NCBI GenBank assembly: GCA_031272565.1
Contig: JAISTN010000058.1
Coordinates: 1 to 5,006, forward strand
Source: Bifidobacteriaceae bacterium
GTDB taxonomy: Bacteria > Actinomycetota > Actinomycetes > Actinomycetales > WQXJ01
Direction of reading: 5' to 3'
DNA length: 5,006 bases
Position numbers and translations under genes: made by a program. Each line of letters starts with the position of its first letter. Position 1 is the first letter of the stretch. The notes under the pieces are model-generated. The model was not told the origin of the DNA. It saw only the letters and a program-made list of their open reading frames with translations, and searched no databases. Of this stretch, positions 1 to 5,006 are shown in pieces.

Positions 1-600
1 GTCTCCCCCGGCCAGGCGATCAACCTGGTGCGGTTGGATGAGGACGTTCCGGGACGGGTCCTGGCCACCGCCCGGTGGGGCCTGGTGCCGGCCTGGTCCA
101 AGGACCCGGCGGCGGGACCCAAGCCGATCAACGCCCGCAGCGAAACGGTCACGGTCAAGCCGTACTTCCGGGCCGCCGCCCGGCGGCGCCGCGCCCTGGT
201 TCCGGCGGGCGGCTACTACGAATGGCAAGCCGGACCAGGCCGCGCCAAGACCCCGTTCTACCTTCACCCCGAACCGGAGGGCCTGATCACTCTGGCTGGC
301 CTCTACGAGTGGTGGGGTCTGACGCCGGGGGAGCCACTGTTGTGCACCGCCACCATCATCACCCGGCCTGCCACCGATTCTCTGGGCGCCATCCACGACC
401 GCATGCCGCTGGTAGTGCCTGCCGAACGCTGGGACGACTGGCTTGACCCGTCCATTGATGCGCCGGGCGAGGTCAAGCGGTTGATCGCCGCCCTGCCGGA
501 CCCGGCCCTGGTGGCCGATCCGAACCTGCCTGGCGGCCCCCAAGGTCTGGCCGGGCCGGCCCGCCGGGCGGACCCAGCCCAGCCGGGAGCCTTGTGGTAG
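1..600 (+). CDS. SRAP-domain protein (YedK/HMCES family), 5'-truncated by window edge
   Basis: The reading frame is open from base 1, so this is the C-terminal 199 residues of a longer gene; the GTG at 28 is an internal Val, not the start. Visible SRAP signatures (numbered from base 1) are RWGLVPAW (25-32), INARSET (43-49; Asn44 and Arg46 lie in the DNA-binding pocket of the family), LVPAGGYYEW (66-75; Glu74 matches the active-site Glu) and IHDRMP (131-136; His132 matches the active-site His). Family knowledge: SRAP proteins crosslink to abasic sites in single-stranded DNA through the N-terminal Cys2, which lies about 40 residues upstream and cannot be checked here. The last ~30 residues are Gly/Pro/Ala-rich and lack the usual family tail (Pro-Val-Ser...Val-Asn...Arg-Asn-type motif), so the tail is divergent or frameshifted. 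It faces a minus-strand gene convergently. The family call is secure; the cellular role is inferred from relatives. Confidence 0.93.
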   Translation, partial: VSPGQAINLVRLDEDVPGRVLATARWGLVPAWSKDPAAGPKPINARSETVTVKPYFRAAARRRRALVPAGGYYEWQAGPGRAKTPFYLHPEPEGLITLAGLYEWWGLTPGEPLLCTATIITRPATDSLGAIHDRMPLVVPAERWDDWLDPSIDAPGEVKRLIAALPDPALVADPNLPGGPQGLAGPARRADPAQPGALW

Positions 601-641
601 GTCCTTGACTCGCTGCACCGGGCGCTGACCACCGGTAACGC

Positions 642-714
642 CAGTCAAATGCACCTGTTGGACAACAATCGCCCGGGTGCAGCCCAAAGCCTGTCCAACA
701 GATGCATTTCACTG
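642..714. repeat. 23-bp imperfect inverted repeat between convergent genes
   Basis: The left arm (642-664) and right arm (692-714) are reverse complements over 23 bp with two mismatches (646/710 and 654/702), separated by a 27-bp spacer. The inner 10 bp (CTGTTGGACA / TGTCCAACAG) match perfectly. Pairing can be resumed outside with CCACCGGT (629-636) against ACCGGGTGG (717-725), with one bulge. It sits between the stop of the SRAP gene (600) and the stop of the minus-strand gene (751), so a bidirectional terminator or anti-readthrough hairpin is plausible, but neither side has a T-run. It could also be a small palindromic repeat element or a remnant of transposon ends. Confidence 0.7.
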
Positions 715-725
715 ACACCGGGTGG

Positions 726-745
726 CGGCCGTGGCTCCACGGCCG
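726..745 (-). terminator. GC-rich hairpin just 3' of the minus-strand gene, possible U-less terminator
   Basis: CGGCCGTGG (726-734) and CCACGGCCG (737-745) form a perfect 9-bp inverted repeat with only CT between them, so in practice an 8-bp stem with a 4-nt loop. It begins five bases after the TAA (751-753) of the minus-strand gene in the direction of transcription. No U-run follows, which is common for terminators reported in high-GC actinobacteria. Its position supports termination, but the function is inferred. Confidence 0.5.
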
Positions 746-750
746 GCAGG

Positions 751-2679
751 TTAGCGGCCGGCCGTGTCGACCAGGCTGTAGAAGACCTGGTCTGGGGTGT
801 CTGCCCCGGCCCGGCTGAATTCGCCGGACACCAGCAGCGTGCCCAGCACAATGCAGGCCGCCGCCGCCAAACACAACAGCACCACCAGCGCCCACTTCAG
901 CGGGCTGATGCGGGCGGGCGGGCGGCTGGGCGCCTGGCCGGTCCGTTCTGGACGCGGCAGTTCGACCTCGGTGGCGGCCTTGGCGGCTTGGGTGGCGGGC
1001 TTGGGCAGTTCGGCTGGCGGGGGGGCCAACGTAAAGTCTGACGCGGTGGCAGCGGCCTTGGCCGGGCTACCCGCCGCCGCTGGCTTGGCTGGAGGCTCGG
1101 CCTGAGGCTTGGGCGCCACCTCCGCCGCCAGCGCGGCGGCTGCCCGCACGGCCGGCGTTGGCCGCCACGGCAGCGGCTTCAGTTCAGCCGGACCGGGTTC
1201 CGCCGGGGTGGCCGTCGCCTTGGCGACCGCTTTGGCCACCGCCGCCGGGGTGGCTTGGCCGGTGGGCTCTTTGGCAGCCACGGGCGTGGCGTACTCCGGA
1301 CCGGTATCGACCGGCTTGGCCGCCGGGATGATGTCGGCAGGCTTGGCCGCCGCGCCGATTTCGGCCGGCTTGGCAGCCGCACTGGTGTCAGCCGGTTTGG
1401 CCGCTGCGCTAGTGTCAACCGGCTTGGCCGCCGGGGTTGGCTCGATCGGTTTGGCCGCCGGGATGGTGACCGGTTTCGGTTCGGCCACCGCCGCCTTGGT
1501 GGCGGCTGGCGTGGCGCCCTTGACCAACGGCACCAGGGGCCGGAAAACCGGCGCCACCGGGGCCTTGGCCGGCTTGAGGCCATCCTCTGGGGGTTGTGCG
1601 GTCTCGACCGCTGGGGTGGCCTTCGCCTCGCCACCCGCCGGTGCCGCCTTGGCGCCTACTGGCACATCAGCCCGGCCTACCACCACGGTTGGTTCGTCGT
1701 CGCCAGCCTTGGCCGGGGTCCTGGCTGGACCCTGGCTGGCGGCCGGCTGGGCGGCATCACCGGCAGCCGGCTTGGCCGCGGGACTTGGCGTCTGCGCCGG
1801 GCCGGCGGTGCCCTTGGCCTTGTCCTGCCCGGCAGCGGGCAACACGGCCGCGTCCAGTTGGGGGCTGACAGCGGCCGCTTTGGCGGCCGATTCGGCCGGC
1901 TTGACGGCCTGGCGTGCGCGCTCAACTGCCTCTTGAATGGGCACCTCAGGCGGCTTTGGCAACTCCGCCGCCGGGGGCTCGTCCGGCGTCTTCAACGCCA
2001 CCACGGTCTCCGCGATCGGCTCCGGTTCACCCATCACCACCTCCGGTGTCGAAGGGGCGTTCAGACTCGACAATGTGGTGACCGGTATGTCGCTGGTGGC
2101 GGGCTTGGTCGTGGAAGCGGCATCGGGCACCCGCGAGGCCGGCCGGGCCGTAAACGAACCCAGCGGACTGGCCGCCACGCCCGCGGCCTCCTCCGCCCGG
2201 CTGCGCATGGTGCGCCAGGTGGAGAACGAAGGCAGCGGCCCTGAGGCCGGCTTGGCCAGCGTCTTGAGGGGGTTGGTCGATGAGGCCGGCTCGCTTTGAG
2301 TGGGCGGCACAATCCGGCCACTGTTCGTTTCAGGGTGGGTGTTGGCGTGGGGCTGTGACGGGTAGCTGGGCAGCGGGGCCGGCTTGGCCGCCGCCGGATC
2401 GGTCAAAGCGCTGCGGACCGAAGACGAACCCGAACTGACCGCCTTGGCCGTCAACCGGACTTGCGCAACGCGCGCCGCATGGGCCTCACCGTTGCGCTGT
2501 AGCCAGCTCAGCAGTTCGGCCGTCACCGCTGGGTGCCAAGCAACCGCGACTTGCAGCGAAGGCTGCGCGCGCGCCACCTGGGCCAGGGCTTGCGCCGTGC
2601 TGGACGGATCATCCACAACGCGACGGGCGGCCGCTGGGTCAGCCCACGTCGCATCCACTCGTCTATCATCCCCCAGCAA
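751..2679 (-). CDS. LRV-domain protein with long Ala/Pro/Lys linker and C-terminal membrane anchor
   Basis: A 642-residue protein of unknown function. Residues ~13-80 (ADPAAARRVV..., HPAVTAELLSWLQ...) resemble the variant leucine-rich repeat (LRV) domain of actinobacterial proteins, with the typical 'xHPxVxxELLxWL' helix pair. Residues ~95-590 are low-complexity and rich in Ala, Pro, Lys and Glu, with six 9-residue AAKP repeats at 408-461 and probably disordered. One hydrophobic helix lies at ~594-617 (LKWALVVLLCLAAAACIVLG), followed by a 25-residue tail ending DTAGR. No signal peptide is seen; a basic stretch (RPPAR, 586-590) before the helix suggests the N-terminal part is cytoplasmic and the short tail outside. 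The first possible start is TTG 2679, which has no clear SD; GTG 2658 has GGGGGA about 10 nt upstream and may be the true start. Six-frame shadows on the plus strand of this region are products of its biased composition. A scaffold or envelope-linking role is a guess only. Confidence 0.82.
   Translation of the reverse strand: MLGDDRRVDATWADPAAARRVVDDPSSTAQALAQVARAQPSLQVAVAWHPAVTAELLSWLQRNGEAHAARVAQVRLTAKAVSSGSSSVRSALTDPAAAKPAPLPSYPSQPHANTHPETNSGRIVPPTQSEPASSTNPLKTLAKPASGPLPSFSTWRTMRSRAEEAAGVAASPLGSFTARPASRVPDAASTTKPATSDIPVTTLSSLNAPSTPEVVMGEPEPIAETVVALKTPDEPPAAELPKPPEVPIQEAVERARQAVKPAESAAKAAAVSPQLDAAVLPAAGQDKAKGTAGPAQTPSPAAKPAAGDAAQPAASQGPARTPAKAGDDEPTVVVGRADVPVGAKAAPAGGEAKATPAVETAQPPEDGLKPAKAPVAPVFRPLVPLVKGATPAATKAAVAEPKPVTIPAAKPIEPTPAAKPVDTSAAAKPADTSAAAKPAEIGAAAKPADIIPAAKPVDTGPEYATPVAAKEPTGQATPAAVAKAVAKATATPAEPGPAELKPLPWRPTPAVRAAAALAAEVAPKPQAEPPAKPAAAGSPAKAAATASDFTLAPPPAELPKPATQAAKAATEVELPRPERTGQAPSRPPARISPLKWALVVLLCLAAAACIVLGTLLVSGEFSRAGADTPDQVFYSLVDTAGR
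1297..1458 (-). repeat. Six tandem 27-bp units encoding a 9-residue AAKP repeat
   Basis: Inside the LRV/linker gene, AAKP recurs with exact 9-residue spacing at residues 408, 417, 426, 435, 444 and 453, with units such as AAKPVDTSA, AAKPADTSA and AAKPAEIGA. At DNA level the plus strand shows GGCTTGGC or GGTTTGGC every 27 bp. Third positions differ between units, so the copies are not very recent. Copy number could vary between strains by slippage or recombination. Confidence 0.85.
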
Positions 2680-2714
2680 GCGATTTCGGGCCAGTTAAGA
2701 TGCCCTCGCGCCGC

Positions 2715-2744
2715 CAATTGAGGCCTATTGGAGGCCGGAAATTG
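2715..2744. repeat. Two-part inverted repeat upstream of the LRV-domain gene
   Basis: CAATT (2715-2719) pairs with AATTG (2740-2744) and GGCCT (2722-2726) pairs with AGGCC (2732-2736), with a small asymmetric internal loop and a 5-nt apex. It lies between the stop of the DUF4235 gene (2788) and the start of the LRV gene (2679), both on the minus strand. It could be a weak terminator, a regulator site or chance; no T-run follows in the minus direction. Confidence 0.35.
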
Positions 2745-2787
2745 CTGGTCACGACCCCCAAAAACGTCCGCTGGCGGGTTAGGTTGA

Positions 2788-3066
2788 TTAAGCCTCGCCG
2801 CCGGTCACCCTGACAATGTGTTTGGCTTCCTTGGTCACCAGGCGTCCCAGAGCCTTGCGCCCAGCTATCGTCTGGGCCACCGCCGTGGCCGCCGCCAACA
2901 AGCCGGCAAACAAGGCCACTTGAAGAGTCGGCTCGCTCAGGTCGTCGCTGTCCATCGGGGCGTCGTTGCCGCTCACCGCCTTCCAGACCCGCTTGACCAC
3001 TTGGGTGGCAACAATCCCGGCGGCAACGGTGGCGACCGTGGTGTAAAGGCGCTGGACAATCTTCAT
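2788..3066 (-). CDS. DUF4235 family small membrane protein
   Basis: A 92-residue protein starting at ATG 3066 (MKIVQRLYTTV...). Two hydrophobic stretches are seen, at about residues 8-25 (YTTVATVAAGIVATQVV) and 46-68 (PTLQVALFAGLLAAATAVAQ), separated by a short acidic loop (NDAPMDSDD) after the conserved-looking VWKAVSG. The basic C-terminus (GRKALGRLVTKEAKHIVRVTGGEA) should be cytoplasmic. This two-helix plan, with 'Wk..sG..P' before the loop, fits DUF4235, a family common in Actinomycetota and of unknown function. AGGTG lies close upstream of the ATG as a possible SD. The gene is divergent from the thiamine operon and lies 108 bp upstream of the LRV-domain gene on the same strand, so co-transcription of the two is possible. 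Confidence 0.85.
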   Translation of the reverse strand: MKIVQRLYTTVATVAAGIVATQVVKRVWKAVSGNDAPMDSDDLSEPTLQVALFAGLLAAATAVAQTIAGRKALGRLVTKEAKHIVRVTGGEA

Positions 3067-3069
3067 AGC

Positions 3070-3086
3070 ACCTGATTGTCTCAGGT
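3070..3086 (-). promoter_or_regulatory. Inverted repeat covering the RBS region of the DUF4235 gene
   Basis: ACCTGA (3070-3075) and TCAGGT (3081-3086) form a perfect 6-bp inverted repeat with a 5-nt loop. On the minus strand the AGGT of one arm is the likely Shine-Dalgarno element three bases before the ATG at 3066, so in RNA the stem would partly hide the RBS; in DNA it could be an operator. A weak TACAAC (-10-like) overlaps its far edge (3085-3090). Function is inferred. Confidence 0.35.
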
Positions 3087-3174
3087 TGTAGGCTGGTCGG
3101 TTGACGGACAGCCCCGGCCGGGCCCAAGACAAGGCGAGGCGGCCAGGCCGGTTCGTTGACCAAGATAGACAAAA

Positions 3175-3290
3175 CGACAGGGGAGCCGATCCAGCCACGG
3201 GGAACCGGGGCCGGGCATGGCTGAGAGTGCGCCGGGCAACCGGCCGCAGACCCTCGAACCTGAACCGGGTAATGCCGGCGAAGGAAGTCG
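3175..3290 (+). ncRNA. TPP (THI-box) riboswitch aptamer
   Basis: The conserved THI-element blocks occur in order: P1 5' strand CGAC (3175-3178), GGGGAGCC (3180-3187), CTGAGA (3221-3226), ACCC (3250-3253), AACCTGA (3257-3263), CCGG-GTAATG-CCGG (3265-3278), GCGAAGG, and the closing P1 strand GTCG (3287-3290). An optional hairpin, GCCGG-gcaa-CCGGC (3231-3244), sits between CTGAGA and ACCC, and the P3 arm (3188-3218) is long. Known family role: it binds thiamine pyrophosphate and turns off thiamine synthesis or transport genes. It lies directly upstream of thiB, which fits exactly. The promoter should lie within 3067-3174, but no convincing -35/-10 pair was found. Confidence 0.96.
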
Positions 3291-3298
3291 GGAATCTC

Positions 3299-3365
3299 CT
3301 CCGCCCAGGGTTGATGCCACGGCGCATCGACCCAGCGCGGAGCCCTCCATCAGAGCACGTGGAGG
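3299..3365 (+). promoter_or_regulatory. Riboswitch expression platform with SD-sequestering hairpin
   Basis: Two hairpins follow the aptamer. The first has CTCCGC (3299-3304) pairing with GCGGAG (3337-3342), closing an inner 10-bp stem, 3308-3317 with 3324-3333, with one G-U pair and a 6-nt loop. The second pairs CCTCCA (3344-3349) with TGGAGG (3360-3365); its right arm contains the thiB Shine-Dalgarno GGAGG (3361-3365), six bases before the GTG start. The CTCCTCC stretch at 3296-3302 is a second possible anti-SD. No U-tract follows either stem, so control is probably at translation. Which fold goes with bound TPP is inferred. Confidence 0.7.
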
Positions 3366-3371
3366 TTCGCA

Positions 3372-4481
3372 GTGAAGCAGTCGAAAAACCGCCGGCGGGC
3401 GGCAGCAGTGGCGGTGGTGTGCCTGTTGGGCCTGACGGCCTGCAGCGGCACCAGCCAGGAAAAAGTTGACGACCAAGGCCCGGCCACCCAGGCGGCATCG
3501 GGCACCGAGGCCGCGGTTACCACCAAAGAAGTCAAGGTCATCACCCATGATTCGTTCGTGGTGACGGACGAACTAAAGGCCGCTTTCCAAGCCGAAACCG
3601 GCTACGAGTTGACCCTTCTGCCGGCGTCCGATGTCGGTTCGATGGTCAATCAACTCATCTTGACCAAGGATGCACCATTGGGTGACGCGGTGGTTGGCAT
3701 CGACAACGCCTTCGCCTCACGGGCACTCGATGCCGACACGCTTGAGGCCTACTCTTCGCCGGCTTGGGGCGCTGAACAACAACGCAACGCAGCGGATGAT
3801 TCCGGCCGGCTGACGGCGGTGGACTTTTCCGACGTCTGCGTCAACATCGACCTGCGGGCGGTGCCGGCCGCAGACTATCCACCGGCCAGCTTTGGCCTCG
3901 ATCTCTTAGCCGACCCGGCCTTCAAGGACCAGTTGGTGGTTGAAAACCCGGCCACCTCCAGCCCCGGTGCGGCCTTCTTGCTGGCCACCGTGGCCGCCTA
4001 CGGCGAAGACGGCTGGCTGGACTACTGGCAGCAACTGGTGGATAACGGCGTCAAGGTGACCAGCGACTGGGAGACGGCCTACTACAGCGAGTTTTCTGGG
4101 CCGTCATCGGATGGCACCCGGGCTTTGGTGGTGAGCTATGCCAGTTCGCCGCCTTCGGAAATTGAAGACGGCCACACCGAGCCGTCCACCGCCGCCGCCC
4201 TGGGGACCTGCTACCGGCAGGTCGAGTATGCCGGCGTGCTGAAGGGGGCGGCCAATCCGGAAGGCGCCCAGGCGTTCATCGACTTCTTGCTCTCGGACCA
4301 GTTCCAGGCCAGTGTGCCGGGTGAAATGTGGGTTTTCCCCATCAAGGACACCGCAGCGTTGCCGGATGACTGGGCGGCCTTCGCGCCGCTGACCGACCAG
4401 CCGTGGGTGGTGCCTTCGGCCCAGATCGCCGAAAAGCTGGACGGCTGGATCACACAGTGGACCAACCTGGTCCTGAAGTAG
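3372..4481 (+). CDS. thiB: Thiamine ABC transporter substrate-binding lipoprotein ThiB
   Basis: A 369-residue extracytoplasmic lipoprotein that captures thiamine (and probably its phosphates) for import. GTG start at 3372, with GGAGG six bases upstream. Signal peptide: basic KQSKNRRR, hydrophobic core, lipobox LTAC with Cys24 as the lipidated residue. A linker (~25-50) leads to a periplasmic-binding-protein type 2 fold. Motifs shared with E. coli TbpA/ThiB include THDSF (58-62), GDAVVGIDNAF (104-114), NPATSSPGAAFLL (192-204), SDWETAYY (231-238), VVSYASSP (253-260) and PGEMWVFPI (316-324); Asp111, Ser196-Ser197, Trp233, Tyr256 and Trp320 fall at positions likely to line the thiamine pocket. 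Cys156 and Cys280 may form a disulfide. The preceding TPP riboswitch and the following ThiP permease confirm the assignment. Confidence 0.95.
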   Translation: MKQSKNRRRAAAVAVVCLLGLTACSGTSQEKVDDQGPATQAASGTEAAVTTKEVKVITHDSFVVTDELKAAFQAETGYELTLLPASDVGSMVNQLILTKDAPLGDAVVGIDNAFASRALDADTLEAYSSPAWGAEQQRNAADDSGRLTAVDFSDVCVNIDLRAVPAADYPPASFGLDLLADPAFKDQLVVENPATSSPGAAFLLATVAAYGEDGWLDYWQQLVDNGVKVTSDWETAYYSEFSGPSSDGTRALVVSYASSPPSEIEDGHTEPSTAAALGTCYRQVEYAGVLKGAANPEGAQAFIDFLLSDQFQASVPGEMWVFPIKDTAALPDDWAAFAPLTDQPWVVPSAQIAEKLDGWITQWTNLVLK

Positions 4482-4485
4482 CGCC

Positions 4486-4532
4486 CTGGCGGCCCGGATG
4501 GCCGGCTGGTTGGGGCAGGCCGGGCCACCCAG
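4486..4532 (+). other. Intercistronic hairpin between thiB and thiP
   Basis: GGCCCGG (4491-4497) pairs perfectly with CCGGGCC (4520-4526), and CTGG (4486-4489) with CCAG (4529-4532) extends the stem across a small bulge. It begins five bases after the thiB stop, with no T-run after it. In ABC operons such stems can stabilise the binding-protein transcript or partly terminate, giving more binding protein than permease; that role is inferred here. Confidence 0.45.
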
Positions 4533-4570
4533 GCAGCCTCAGTTGAACCGTTGACCCTAGCCGACAGCGA

Positions 4571-4579
4571 GGGAGGTGA
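4571..4579 (+). promoter_or_regulatory. Ribosome binding site that sets the thiP start
   Basis: GGGAGGTGA is a near-perfect Shine-Dalgarno sequence ending seven bases before ATG 4587, which is in frame with the permease. A second in-frame ATG at 4620 lacks such an SD, and GTG 4582 is out of frame. Confidence 0.75.
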
Positions 4580-4586
4580 CCGTGGG

Positions 4587-5006
4587 ATGTCCCGCCAGGC
4601 TTCTGGGAGTGATGGCGTGATGCAGGGATCGCCGCGGGCGCGTTTGGCTGGGGCGGCGGACGGGCCGGCCTGGGCGGCGGTGGCTGCCCAGCGCGAACGA
4701 TGGGCCCGGGCGGGACGCTGGCTGGGTCTAGGCGTCCTGGGCCTGGTGCCGCTGGGCTTCCTGGGGGTCTTCTTTGCCTGGCCGGTGGTCACCTTGGTGA
4801 CACAGGGCTTTGTGTCCGATGGCGCCGGCGGTGGTGGTGTCAGCCTGGACTTCGGGGAGTTCGGCAGCCTGCTGGCTCAGACCCGCACCTGGCGGTTGAT
4901 TGGGCGCACCGTGGGGCAGGCCGTGGCGGCAACTGCGTTGGTGGCGGCGGTGGCCGTGCCGTTGGCGCACGTCCTGTACCGGCGGTCGTTTCCGGGCCGG
5001 GCGGTT
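4587..5006 (+). CDS. thiP: Thiamine ABC transporter permease ThiP, N-terminal part, cut by window edge
   Basis: An open frame of 140 codons runs from ATG 4587 to the window end with no stop. After about 44 polar, Arg/Ala-rich residues comes a first membrane helix (~45-71; LGLVPLGFLGVFFAWPVVTLV). A Gly-rich loop (78-85) follows, then TRTWRLIGRTVGQAVAATAL (99-118) leading into a second helix that ends HVLYRRSFPGRAV. 'PLxFLxVFFxWPV' and the 'WRxxxxTxxQAxxSTxL'-like segment are typical of the start of ThiP-type permeases, which are about 500 or more residues long with two fused MetI-like (BPD_transp_1) halves. It should carry thiamine through the membrane with ThiB and an ATPase (ThiQ) expected downstream. 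It lies 105 bp after thiB and shares its riboswitch control if there is no internal promoter. Confidence 0.88.
   Translation, partial: MSRQASGSDGVMQGSPRARLAGAADGPAWAAVAAQRERWARAGRWLGLGVLGLVPLGFLGVFFAWPVVTLVTQGFVSDGAGGGGVSLDFGEFGSLLAQTRTWRLIGRTVGQAVAATALVAAVAVPLAHVLYRRSFPGRAV

Noticed and set aside
642..714. The inverted repeat as a CRISPR or phage attachment site
   Set aside because: Only one pair of arms, no regular spacers, no tRNA or integrase nearby.
649..1041. Plus-strand open frame starting in the inverted repeat
   Set aside because: No RBS, translation is Gly/Arg/Gln-rich, and it overlaps the terminator hairpin and the C-terminus of the minus-strand gene.
1109..2299. Long plus-strand open frames of 275 and 329 codons (and smaller ones) opposite the LRV/linker gene
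   Set aside because: They are antisense shadows of GC-rich Ala/Pro/Lys codons: their translations are Gly/Ala/Arg-rich without domains, signal or RBS, while the minus frame has a recognisable head domain and TM helix.
1080..2400. Many copies of GGCTTGGC/CTTGGCC on the plus strand, resembling DNA uptake or Chi-like sites
   Set aside because: They coincide with Ala-Lys-Pro codons on the minus strand and are confined to this gene, so amino-acid bias and the 27-bp repeats explain them.
3101..3184. Promoter for the thiamine operon (TTGACG at 3101 or TTGACC at 3156)
   Set aside because: Neither hexamer has a convincing -10 at 16-18 bp; for the second, the -10 would fall inside the aptamer. No promoter is therefore annotated.
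3081..3548. Minus-strand open frames across the riboswitch and the start of thiB, including an apparent 236-codon extension of the DUF4235 gene
   Set aside because: They cover a clear plus-strand riboswitch and lipoprotein start; the DUF4235 protein begins naturally at ATG 3066.
4211..4970. Minus-strand open frames opposite thiB and thiP
   Set aside because: They are low-complexity shadows of the coding strand with no domain; the plus strand carries well-recognised ThiB and ThiP motifs.

Overview
The window is G+C-rich (roughly two thirds by eye) and its gene content points to an actinomycete (Actinomycetota). The signs are a DUF4235 membrane protein, an LRV-type repeat domain joined to a very long Ala/Pro/Lys linker, GTG/TTG starts, and a thiamine-binding lipoprotein of the actinobacterial type. 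Genus or family cannot be told from this sequence alone.

Layout. (1) 1-600, plus strand: the 3' part of a SRAP-domain gene (YedK/HMCES family; DNA-protein crosslinking at abasic sites), with its N-terminus and catalytic Cys2 outside the window. (2) 601-750: a convergent intergenic region with a 23-bp imperfect inverted repeat (642-714) and a perfect GC-rich hairpin (726-745) just after the stop of the next, minus-strand gene. (3) 751-2679, minus strand: a 642-residue protein with an N-terminal LRV-like helical-repeat domain, about 490 residues of low-complexity Ala/Pro/Lys linker that includes six 9-residue repeats, one transmembrane helix and a 25-residue tail. (4) 2788-3066, minus strand: a 92-residue DUF4235 membrane protein. 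(5) 3175-3365, plus strand: a TPP riboswitch followed by two hairpins, the second of which covers the Shine-Dalgarno sequence of the next gene. (6) 3372-4481, plus strand: the thiamine ABC transporter substrate-binding lipoprotein ThiB. (7) 4587-5006, plus strand: the N-terminal 140 codons of the permease ThiP, running off the window.

How it works together. The right half is a thiamine (or TPP) uptake operon, thiB-thiP and presumably thiQ beyond the edge, that should be shut off when intracellular TPP is high. The platform looks translational, because an anti-SD hairpin is present and no U-tract is visible. The left half holds unrelated housekeeping or hypothetical genes. The two minus-strand genes may be co-transcribed away from a divergent promoter region at 3067-3174.

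I see no CRISPR array, tRNA, rRNA or complete mobile element. The least explained parts are the LRV/linker/TM protein and the 23-bp inverted repeat between the convergent genes.
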